The translations under genes and the position numbers were made by a program. From a virus, in IMG/VR virus record IMGVR_UViG_3300004448_000085, positions 17,019-81,018 of that record: a stretch of 64,000 nucleotides of DNA. One strand, given 5' to 3'. Position 1 is the stretch's first letter, and each line of letters begins with the position of its first letter. The notes under the pieces were generated by a model. It searched no databases, had not been told where the DNA came from, and was given only the letters and a program-made list of their open reading frames with translations. Below, in pieces: positions 18,084 through 27,800 of the stretch.

Positions 18084-18629
18084 ATGCTTACACCATCCAT
18101 CAGAGCCAATCATTACAACAAATTATCTCACGACGAGTATGCTCATTGGTATGCATCGCAAGTGGGTGTTACTGAGGGAGACATTGTTAGCGCTGGTAAA
18201 AAGGGTTCACTGCATCTCATTGAAAAGGCAGTTGATGCACTTTTGCAGCCAGTGGTCGTAGAAGAGGTCATTGATGTGCTACCTGAAGAGGTATTTGAAG
18301 CAGCATCAGAACTTGTTACACCTGAAGACATTGGTGACAGTGAAGATTTTCCAACAGAACTTACTTATGACGCTATGACCGTCAAAGAATTAAAGGCACT
18401 TTGTAAAGAGCGTGGGCTACCAGTCTACGGCACAAAGGCAGAACTCGCACTACGCTTGAAGCGTGATGACGAGGGTATATCCGAGTCCCCGACAGAAACT
18501 GAAGCCCCTGCTGAAGAAGCGGCTGCTGAAGAAGAGTCGGACATCCCCGCTGACGAAGCGGCTATGACCAATGGTGAGACAGATGACAACAGTGATACAA
18601 AACAAGAACCTACTAATGAGACGGAATGA
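18084..18629 (+). CDS. SAP-domain protein of the tail module
   Basis: A 181-aa protein; ATG 18084 follows GAGGCG. Residues about 94-124 (YDAMTVKELKALCKERGL, then YGTKAELALRLK) are a clear SAP motif, normally a DNA- or chromatin-binding helix-extended-helix. The N-terminal part is helical, and the C-terminus is an acidic Glu/Ala/Asp/Thr run. It sits between tail tube and tail chaperones. Its role in a tail module is unclear; it may act in assembly. Confidence 0.6.
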   Translation: MLTPSIRANHYNKLSHDEYAHWYASQVGVTEGDIVSAGKKGSLHLIEKAVDALLQPVVVEEVIDVLPEEVFEAASELVTPEDIGDSEDFPTELTYDAMTVKELKALCKERGLPVYGTKAELALRLKRDDEGISESPTETEAPAEEAAAEEESDIPADEAAMTNGETDDNSDTKQEPTNETE

Positions 18630-18957
18630 CGAACAGAAACACGAAATCGGTGTAGACCCCGATGACCCTGATGTGGTCATGGAGGTTTGGATTCGTGATG
18701 TTTCTTTCTTTGACATTCAAAAAGCGGCTCAAGAAATGTTCAATATCTCAAAAACTGGTGAAATGTCTCTAAATCTTGAAGGCTATTACAAATACGCATT
18801 CACAAACTGGGTAGTGCGAACTAACCCTAATCTTTCTACTGATGAACTCATGAAACTCAAAGGCTATGTTGGTGAGCAAATCTCTGCATTATTGCCAAGT
18901 CCAAACGAACTTGGAGAGATGATGTCAGGGGGGTTTACCAAAGGCGGGAACAAGTGA
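18616..18957 (+). CDS. Putative tail assembly chaperone, first frame
   Basis: About 113 aa from ATG 18616, which overlaps the previous stop; ATG 18571 is a possible earlier start. Small acidic/helical protein located between tail tube and tape measure, where gpG-type chaperones lie. Near its end is an in-frame GGGGGG run (18928-18933). A -1 slip there would enter the frame of the next gene, which is open through the junction. See findings. Confidence 0.5.
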   Translation: MRRNDEQKHEIGVDPDDPDVVMEVWIRDVSFFDIQKAAQEMFNISKTGEMSLNLEGYYKYAFTNWVVRTNPNLSTDELMKLKGYVGEQISALLPSPNELGEMMSGGFTKGGNK

Positions 18958-19232
18958 TTGAGAGTTTTCTCAGTCGCAAAGTTATCAACACCCCTGCCGA
19001 ATTAGAACTCTCTCTTGAAATGAAAGCATACATAGTAGCAAAACATTACAGTATATCAATCAAAGAGGTGCAAGAAATGACTCCACAACAGTTCTACCAA
19101 TCTTACACATGGGCTATTGTGGGTCGCAAAGAAGAAGAGAAGGCAAACAAAAGAGCCAATCAGTCTTCAAAAAGTGGTAGCCGAGAAACGGTTTCTCTTG
19201 ACTACGATTTCTTAAACACGGAGGATTTCTGA
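18954..19232 (+). CDS. Putative tail assembly chaperone, second frame
   Basis: A 92-aa frame starting at GTG 18954 with GTGA overlap to the previous stop, or alternatively read as a -1 frameshift extension of it. Helical N-terminal half (NTPAELELSLEMKAYIVAKH) and basic C-terminus. The stop overlaps the tape-measure start. The layout is that of lambda gpG/gpGT. Confidence 0.5.
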   Translation: MIESFLSRKVINTPAELELSLEMKAYIVAKHYSISIKEVQEMTPQQFYQSYTWAIVGRKEEEKANKRANQSSKSGSRETVSLDYDFLNTEDF

Positions 19233-20548
19233 TGGTAGCACTGGCTGGCCTGACCGTAGCCCTTAGTGGGTTGTCAAGCGGAGCAGGTGCAGTCTCAGGT
19301 ATCTTTGGTGCTCTTGGTGGTATTTTCGGTGCTGCTATATCAGCAGTTACTGGTGCTTTTGGTTCTGCAATCGCATTTATCAAAGAGAAGTTTCAGGTAG
19401 TGAAAGACTGGTTTGATGAAAATATCAAGCCAGTTTTTGACGAATTATGGGCTGTCGCTGAGCCAATCATACAGACAATCGCTGATTTTGTATCAGACAC
19501 ATTGGGTTTAGCGTTTGATGGTCTAAAAATTGCATGGGACTTGTTAATGACAGGCTTAGATTTGGCTTGGAATGAAGTCATAGTTCCTCTATGGGATTTG
19601 GTAGGCCCAGTTATCCAAGTAGGTTTAGACCTGTTAGGGGTAACATGGGGTTTGCTAATGGATGCTATGAAATTAGCATGGGACAATATCATCGTTCCTC
19701 TTTGGGATTTAGTCGGCCCAGTTGTTGAAATTGGTATATCCGCTATTGGTTTAGCATGGGATGGACTCATGTATGGTATGGAGTTGATTTGGAACAATGT
19801 CATTAAACCACTTTGGGATTTAGTCGGCCCACCAATTGAGGCTGGTATAGGACTCATAGGAACTGCATGGGATGGCCTCATGGATGGTATGGAAGTGATT
19901 TGGAACAGTGTCGTTAAACCTCTTTGGGACACTGTAGGCCCACCAATTGAAACTGGTATAAGCGCTATAAAAAGCGCATGGGACTTACTCGTTGGTGGAA
20001 TGGAAACAGTTTGGGATAACACCATTGGCGCTCTATGGGATAAAGTAGGGCCGGGTATGGAGGCCGGGATAGGCGCAATCAAACTCGTATGGGATGAACT
20101 CGGAGATGCTTTTGACTGGGTATGGTCAAACATTCTCAAACCAATTTTTGATGCCTTTGAATATGTTCTTGACTTAATATGGGGAGTCTTAGAACCAGTT
20201 GTTGATGCTATCATGGACTTGGTAAGCGCTGGTGGTGAACTCATTGGTGCTGGATTAGACATGCTCGGATTCGCAGAAGGTGGTGTAGTGAGTGGCCCTG
20301 AATCGGGTTACCCAGTTATGCTTCACGGAACAGAAGCCGTTGTGCCTCTATCGGGTGGTCGCTCTATTCCTGTAGAACTTGAAGGCGGTGGCGGTGGTGG
20401 AGGCGGAAACACTTACAACATTACCATCAATCCTTCAGGTATGACAGACCGAACTGACAAGCGTGAGTTCGCAAGAAAAATGAGTAGCGCCATTCAGCAA
20501 GAGATTGCTCGTGCAAGCGGTGGCTCAACAATGAGGTCGGGTAGATGA
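19232..20548 (+). CDS. Tape measure protein with 37-residue tandem repeats
   Basis: A 438-aa protein with an N-terminal hydrophobic Gly/Ala-rich region (1-60), then about six tandem repeats of roughly 37 residues with the pattern AWDxLMxGMExxWxxxxxPLWDxVGPxIExGI (residues ~105-320), and a C-terminus with AEGGVVSGPESGYPVMLHG typical of tape-measure tails, then Gly8 and a small basic domain. Tape measures set tail length; a length of this size predicts a fairly short tail. The repeat is an unusual, Trp-rich version. Preceded by chaperone genes and followed by the distal tail gene, as expected. Confidence 0.75.
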   Translation: MVALAGLTVALSGLSSGAGAVSGIFGALGGIFGAAISAVTGAFGSAIAFIKEKFQVVKDWFDENIKPVFDELWAVAEPIIQTIADFVSDTLGLAFDGLKIAWDLLMTGLDLAWNEVIVPLWDLVGPVIQVGLDLLGVTWGLLMDAMKLAWDNIIVPLWDLVGPVVEIGISAIGLAWDGLMYGMELIWNNVIKPLWDLVGPPIEAGIGLIGTAWDGLMDGMEVIWNSVVKPLWDTVGPPIETGISAIKSAWDLLVGGMETVWDNTIGALWDKVGPGMEAGIGAIKLVWDELGDAFDWVWSNILKPIFDAFEYVLDLIWGVLEPVVDAIMDLVSAGGELIGAGLDMLGFAEGGVVSGPESGYPVMLHGTEAVVPLSGGRSIPVELEGGGGGGGGNTYNITINPSGMTDRTDKREFARKMSSAIQQEIARASGGSTMRSGR

Positions 20549-21831
20549 GTGACGGCTACGGAACACCTATTCGCCTTCACTTTGATGCTGGTCATCTTAA
20601 TGGGATATTCGGTCTTGGTGCTGATGTTTTCCCTCCGATGGAACTTCAGGCTCTTTCTATTGCTCTCAGTGTAGAGCGTAAAGTGGGTGGTATGCCTTTA
20701 CCTATTATGGGTGGAAAAAGAATGGGGATTGATTTGAACATGGTTAATTCTACTATTGTCATTGAAGGTATCTTTACCGATGATGATGTGAATAGAAGAA
20801 ACACAGCGGCTACTGGTGCAAACGCACAAATAGATTTTGCTGTCAATCACTCTGACTTATCATCAGTTGGAAAGTTTACTCAAGTGCCAAACTCTATATT
20901 TGAAAACCTCGCCACTGGTGCTTCAAAACTCACATTACTTGATAAACATGATAACTCAAACAAAATAATCTATTTTGCTACCAATGACCTTTCATCATCG
21001 GCATCTTTAGATTACTCAAATCCGGGTGTTTCAAATGTAAACACAGATAGTGGGACTACAACAATTTTCATACATCCTACTAACTACCTTACCCCTGCTC
21101 AAATGGCAGCGTCTGTTGTTACAGCGTTAGGTGCAAGTCATCTTAATTCTTCTATCTCAGCCGTAGCGTCTACATCAGAGTTTGTCCCCGCTGCTGGCTC
21201 TTCAAAACTCACACTCACACAAACCACCACTGGTAAAATGACAAGGCTTGACACTGTATTTTTTACTAACAGTTCGTCTTACAACCCTTATCATCTGTCT
21301 TTCACAGGAGGCTCAAGTGCCTCTACCAGCAGTCCAAAGTCGGGTGGAGACAAAGTGCAAGACTTGTATGGGATTCTACACAACACAGACCGAGGCACTG
21401 CTGCTATAATAGTAGGAGCAATAATGGGTGCTGCTGCTGTTGCTGTCACCGCTGCAACAGGTGGTGCTGCTGCTGGTGCTTTAGCAGCAGGTGCTGGTGC
21501 GGGTGGTGGTGCTGGATTACTTTTAGGTATGAAGAGCATGTTCAACGGTGATTATCCTATTGGAATACAGATTCCCTATAACTCAATGATTACTGCTGAC
21601 AATGGTAAAAAGTATGCTATTCGTAACTTTTTGATACGCACAGGTATTTTCAAATCAACAAATGATAAAATATCTGATTTTAACGAGCGCGATGCTAATG
21701 TAGAGTTTGACACTGGTGACGACACAACGGGTATTCAAGGCACTATTCAAAAGTTGGACATTGGCTACAACGCTGGAGAGCAGCACTACACATACCAAAT
21801 GGTCTTTGCACCAATTGACATGATTATTTGA
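20545..21831 (+). CDS. Distal tail protein with glycine-zipper hydrophobic segment
   Basis: A 428-aa protein whose ATG overlaps the tape measure stop (ATGA). The N-terminal part (LHFDAGHLNGIFGLGADVF) and C-terminal part (QHYTYQMVFAPIDMII) look like a split beta domain of distal-tail or LysM-less hub type. In the middle, at about residues 288-335, is a long Ala/Gly-rich hydrophobic stretch (AAIIVGAIMGAAAVAVTAAT and on), which could insert in a membrane. It sits between tape measure and the giant tail protein, so it is likely a tail-tip component. Confidence 0.55.
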   Translation: MSDGYGTPIRLHFDAGHLNGIFGLGADVFPPMELQALSIALSVERKVGGMPLPIMGGKRMGIDLNMVNSTIVIEGIFTDDDVNRRNTAATGANAQIDFAVNHSDLSSVGKFTQVPNSIFENLATGASKLTLLDKHDNSNKIIYFATNDLSSSASLDYSNPGVSNVNTDSGTTTIFIHPTNYLTPAQMAASVVTALGASHLNSSISAVASTSEFVPAAGSSKLTLTQTTTGKMTRLDTVFFTNSSSYNPYHLSFTGGSSASTSSPKSGGDKVQDLYGILHNTDRGTAAIIVGAIMGAAAVAVTAATGGAAAGALAAGAGAGGGAGLLLGMKSMFNGDYPIGIQIPYNSMITADNGKKYAIRNFLIRTGIFKSTNDKISDFNERDANVEFDTGDDTTGIQGTIQKLDIGYNAGEQHYTYQMVFAPIDMII

Positions 21832-21840
21832 GGTGAAAAA

Positions 21841-24800
21841 ATGCCTATCATGTTACAATCCAACCACGCTTTGCTGTTTGATGGTGTAAGCGATGGTGTA
21901 ATTATCCCCCAAGGTAGTTTCAGTAGAATTGGACAAGACTACGATGATACTCACAAGAGTTCTTCTGATGTTATATCTACAAACTACGGTGACGGTGTTA
22001 TCGCTGACGCTTTGGGTGGTGGCCTCGGAATAGAAGCATGGGTAGTCCCTGACTGTGGTGGCGTGATTCTCATGAAAGAGGGTCAATTCAAACTGAGCAT
22101 GGGGACTGTAGACACTCCCGGCCCAATTGAGTTTGAAGCAAACATAGACTCCTCTGTTGGTAAGATGAAAGTATTGCTACGAACAGCCCTACCTGAGACA
22201 AACAACTACGATGGTCATGTATATCCAGTGAACACATTTGGTGGGTTAGATGATTCGTATAACCGCTTTGATGCTGGTAAAGATAAAGCAACATCGTTAT
22301 CACTTAGTCAAAGACCCTTGTATCACATTGTTGTTGGTCTAAACAAAGGTAGTGTTCAAATCTATGTAAACGGGGATTTAGTTGCACAGCAAATGATTCC
22401 CTCTGATGCTAAACTGACTAAAAATAACTCACATGTTTTCATTGGAGGTAAAGGTGGCGACTTTAGAGGTATCATTGAATGCATTCATGTTACTGCTCAG
22501 TTCAATAATGAAATGAAGTCTCGTAACCCTGCGTTAGCGGGAGATAATACAATCTCTCTGTTTAGGTTTGAAGAACCAGTGACTCCGTTGAAAGATGTCT
22601 ACACTATTACCAGCACCTCAGCAGAGAGCAATCTCACTGCCCTTGTTATTGGGTCTACTAACGCACAGGCTTTGGCTAACTCTTTGACTGGGAAAACGGT
22701 CACAGACAGTTCTGTTGATTTTACAGTCTCTCCTTACTCCACTGGTGTGTATTCAGTTATTGACCGATACACAAACCCCGGCACTACACAAAACCATCTC
22801 GTTCCTCATGTTCCTTACAATCTCCTCATTAACCCCGGCTCAATCAATCAGACCACTAAGAAGCCTAATCAAAAACCACCTGAGCGTGTGAGGCTTCATA
22901 GCATAGACATCAACAATGGTAAATTATTGGTGTCAAGTGTCCACTTAGATTTCAAAACAACTACCAATGTAAACGGACTGCGCCCTATTCTTCATTCAAC
23001 TCACATCGCAGGGAACGGGGCAAACTCGTTTGTAGTTATCTCGGCTGACTCTTTAATTGAAAACGGCACAGGTCGGCCTTACCAACCTCCTCATCTTGCT
23101 ACACAACTGATTGATAGAGCAGGTCAAATGTTAATTGACGAAGGTAAGTTTGAGCAACATGCTATGGTGTATTCCAGTCGCATGGCTACAACCACTGTTG
23201 ATACAGAAAACCCATTCGCTGTAGTGTGGCCTACAGACTTAGATGAGTCGTTTCAAGTAGGTCATTCGGGTCGTCACATACTGAACCATGTTGATGGTCA
23301 CCATTACTTGAGAAACATGCCTCGTGCTAATGAAGAAGGACTTGACCAACAGGCTGGTAACTCGGATATTCTAACCTTAATGTATGACGAAAGAACAAGA
23401 GGAATCAAAGATTTATTCCCAATTAACTCAAGAGTAGATTACTACCGTGATGTGGCACAATTTGAAATCACTGATGTGGTGAACTCAAGCGCTGTTCATG
23501 AAGTTGTAAACAACGGACTTAGTGGTGCGAGTAGAAAACTCATATCCATTGGTGGGGTGAGCACAAGTGCTGCTGATTTTGACCCATTCCCATTCCTTCT
23601 CAAAGGGCCAGCACCTTTGACATTAGATGCTATTGATTCTAACCTTCGCAAGTTTCACCTACACCCATCCAGTAAGAGTAGAGTAGCGTTGTTACATGTC
23701 CCTACTCTCGCTACTCGTGGGCTTGCTCCTTATGTTGAAGTTCACTACAACGCTATAGATTTTACAGGTGCTTCAATGAGTAAAACTTCACCTATGCTTA
23801 TGGTGGAAAAAACAGTCCCAGCGAGTAATGTTTCTGTTTCAGGCGGTGGGTATGTTTACGATGACATAGCAACTGATGTTGCTGCTGGTAACGCAACACT
23901 TTACGCCGCTGGTGGTTACATAGATGTTGGTAAATCAAAAGAAGGAAACTTAGGCTCAGTTAATTTCAGTCACTCCCTCGTCGGTGACAACAGCGAAGGA
24001 TTTGAGGCTGATGTTGAATTAGATGAGCGACTCACGCCTCAAAACTTTACAGCCACTGGTGATATTGGTAATAACACACCACAGAATGTCAATGCTTCTC
24101 ATACATCAAAAGCCGACCACGACTCAGTATTTCATCGCCTCTTTATGGAGAGAGTAGAGGTTAAGGGCGGGGCTAACATCACAGAAGAGTTTGCTCGTAG
24201 AGTTCCGCATAAAGTTCAGGGTAGCCCAAGTGCGGGGCAATTTGACGAGGGTATCACTTCTTCAGCCTCTGCTATACATGAGTTCTTTGACATCATTGAC
24301 AATGTTGAAGTTTCAAATCAACTAAGTTCTAATCACCGTTTCTATGTTCAACCCTCTGACAGAAGAAGAACAAACCAACTGCAATATGTTTACTCTACCA
24401 AAGACAGAGAAGAGAGCAATATCGCCTGTGTAATGTTCTTGATGGGTCGCACAAAATTGCGTGGCGTAGAAGAAGTTGAAAGCGATGAAGGTCGTTTTAC
24501 AGCAGTAAACTGCGTAGGACTTTCTGATGTAGCAGCAACCCGTAGCATCAATGAATTAGGCTCAGGTAGCCCTGACTCGCATGTAGTCAAAGAAATAGAC
24601 CCTAACGCCCCTGTGGTGAGTGTAACGCTCGGTGGCGTGGGCCAAGGAGCATTTGACACTAAACCTTCTTTTGACCGCAGCACACTGGCACACCTACCAT
24701 ATAGCACTCGTAGAGGATTCTCATGTCTTGCTACCAAGATAAGAGTAGATAGGAACTCAATTAACAATACTCAATTTATTGAAGTATCGCCTCTAAACAA

Positions 24801-27800
24801 CGAGTCTGAAGATTTGAAAAGTTGGGGGACATATCCATTCCCTGAAATCGGGCGTATATATCTTAAAAATGGAGCAAACGCAGAATACAGTAGTAAAACT
24901 GGTGTTTGCTTTAATTTTGTAGATTCTAACCTTTCAACAAGAAGATACATACTACCAAACAACACCGTAGTGACTACATTCCAAGAGTGGGTTGTTGGTA
25001 GTGGTCTTTGCACCAATGCTAACGCTCTCACTGGGACACAAAATCAAGACTTTCCTCTTGGTGAAGTAATCATGGGAGACGGTCACTTCTTTGTAGAAAA
25101 CCTACAATCAGATGGTAGCACTGTGAATGACAGAATGTTTCAATCAATGGACAATGTATCACATGATTATCAACTTGGCACTCAGTTTGCTTCTACTCGT
25201 GCGTTAGTTGAAATCCCTCTCTTCAAAGGACAGTTCTTTGCTAACAAGTTTGAGAACAGTTACCCCAGCCCCGACAATTCTTTGAAACTACACATTGACC
25301 CTACTATGACGGCTCATACATGGAATCCTTCTCCAGTTGGTCGTAGATACCAAGACCTGCCTCCAGCAGATAGAAGCGCATTTGGTGCTTATGCTAAGAG
25401 CATCCTTACCGACAACAAAAACAATCAATCTAACATTGTCAATTTTGAAACTACCGATGCTGCTTACAAAGTTTATGTAAGCAATCCAAAAGTTTTCCCC
25501 GCTGGTGTAACTACTGGGGCTGTTTACTTCAATGTAGATAATGTAGTGTTGTATCGTAGGGCATTCTTACCTTCGGGAGAGTGGTGTATTTACTCTAACG
25601 ACCCAACTGTAGACGGGTATCTGAATGTAGTAAAACAAACATCTTTTGTTTCTGAAAACTTTGTTAGTGAAATTACAGATAACGGTATTGGTCTACCACT
25701 TTTAATTGGTAATGCATACGACTCAGAAGTTTTAGTTCCTCTAAAGGGTGACGCTCTTAACTCCGCTGCTGACTTTGAAGACAGAAGCGAGTATTACTAT
25801 GACCAAGCGAGTGTGAAAACGCAAGGTGGTAACATTGACTACGGACTACGACAATATGTGAGTGCTGTAGAGTTCAAGGCTGGGCCTCTTTCTAATCCTC
25901 ACGCAGCAAAAACACAAACCCGCAGAGCCAGTGGGACTATTCTCAATGTTGAACCTATTATGAATGGTTCTGTTTACACAGGTTACGCTCACTTAATCAT
26001 GAGTCAAGAAGATGTAGAATTGTTCCCAAATGTAGATAATCCACCTTCGTTTGTTAATGCTGCCTTGTATACTTGGGAGATAGGTCATGCTCATTACACT
26101 TTAGAAGCAGCGGGTAATACCTTTGTCTTCTTCGGAGAAGGTAACAGAGTTAAAGTCGGAGGGGGTATCGCTGCTGATGACAGTTTATCAAGTATCATTG
26201 TTAGGACTAAAGAAAGTTCAACCACCCCATCATACCTTAAAAACGCTACATTGAAGGGGGAACAGGCTGTATTAGTGTCAAAGGGTTTTGATACTCATTT
26301 TGCATCAGATAAATACAACATAGCCTTGAATGACAATCTTAATTTGTCAAACTCAGCAAGACCTCTTCACTACTCTGCTTCTTGGAAAATTACCCAAAGA
26401 CAAAACACAACAGCGTTCACAATAACAACTACTACAAGAAGTGAACTTGTTCAAGCAAACACTCTTCATTTGAATCTTCAAGTTGGAGATTATGTTTACG
26501 CCGAAGAGTGTCGTGGGACAAGTGACTCTATTCGCTCTATTTTGTTAGGTCAAGTAACCGATATTCAAGAGAACGCAGTTCATTTCAATCCAGCCGATGC
26601 GACAGCGGATTCTTGGATTTATCTTGAATCAGCCATTCCAGCCGATAATCAAACAGCGTTTGATGACGCTCTTTCAAATGCAGCAGGTAGTGCTGACATC
26701 AATGTTTTCCTAAGAGTCGGTTGTCAAGACATTATGAAGAATGACGATGCTGCTTTATTAAACAGAACTTGGGTATATCCATTTGCTCAAGGTGGTTTAC
26801 GAAGTGGTGACACAGTTTGGTCAAACATGACTTACAACAACCCACACGCTGTTCAGGGATTATTCGCTAAGAGTAGAGGTGTGTTTAACGAGGCTTTAGT
26901 GTGGCGTGGATTCAACGGTGGTAAAGGATTGCTAAATGATAATCCTCGTGATTCAATACCGCTTGAAAACTTCTTAATTGGGGATTCATGTATAGAGACT
27001 GCTCGTAACTTTGTTCAACATGTCAATAAAACAATTGAACTAAATTACACAAATCTTGGTATTTCTTCTCCACCTAAAGTTGCTTACCTTGACCCATATC
27101 TTGCTACAGAAGGACATGCTCGTGTGCTTCTCTATGATGTAGCACATGACCGTGAGTTCATCGCATTTCAAGATATTCACATGCAAGTTCAAACCTCACC
27201 AAAAGCCGCTGAGTTAGGCTTTGAAAGGCTATCATCGTCACTCAATGTAGCAGATGGAACAGATGAAATTGACTTGGGTAATTATTCAATCAAATACAAC
27301 GGTGGTGCTCAAAACCCATACATTACTCAAATAGATGTAGCAAACGGTTTCCCTTCGCAGAACAAATACATCAGAAGTAATCAACACTCTAACTTCATGG
27401 AGAGTGCTTACGCACACAACTTAGCCAACAGTATGGCAAATGAAATGTTAGAGCCAGTCAAAGGAATAGTAACAAGAATTGAACCATTAGGTGGTAACAA
27501 CATAATGCTGCGACAACAAGGAACTGGTTACCCATCAGGCACAACTACGGGGGTCGCTACTACAAGTATCTCAAGTCCCGGCGCAAGTGGTCTTGTAGTA
27601 ACTATCAGCACTACTCAAGGCCAAATACACACAGTAACAGTTACTGCGGGTGGTAGTGGTTACAAAAACTCAAGAACAAATGCGCCATCTTTAGTTCGTA
27701 TTGGCGGTGGTAACAATGATTGTGTAATGCAGGTATTTACCACTGATACATCTCTAATCAACACACTCACTGCTATGAGTCAAAGCATGATATATGGTAA

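Noticed and set aside
19393-20262. 289-aa frame on the - strand
   Set aside because: Antisense shadow of the repeat region of the tape measure gene; its sequence is repetitive with Ser/Pro and lacks a ribosome site.
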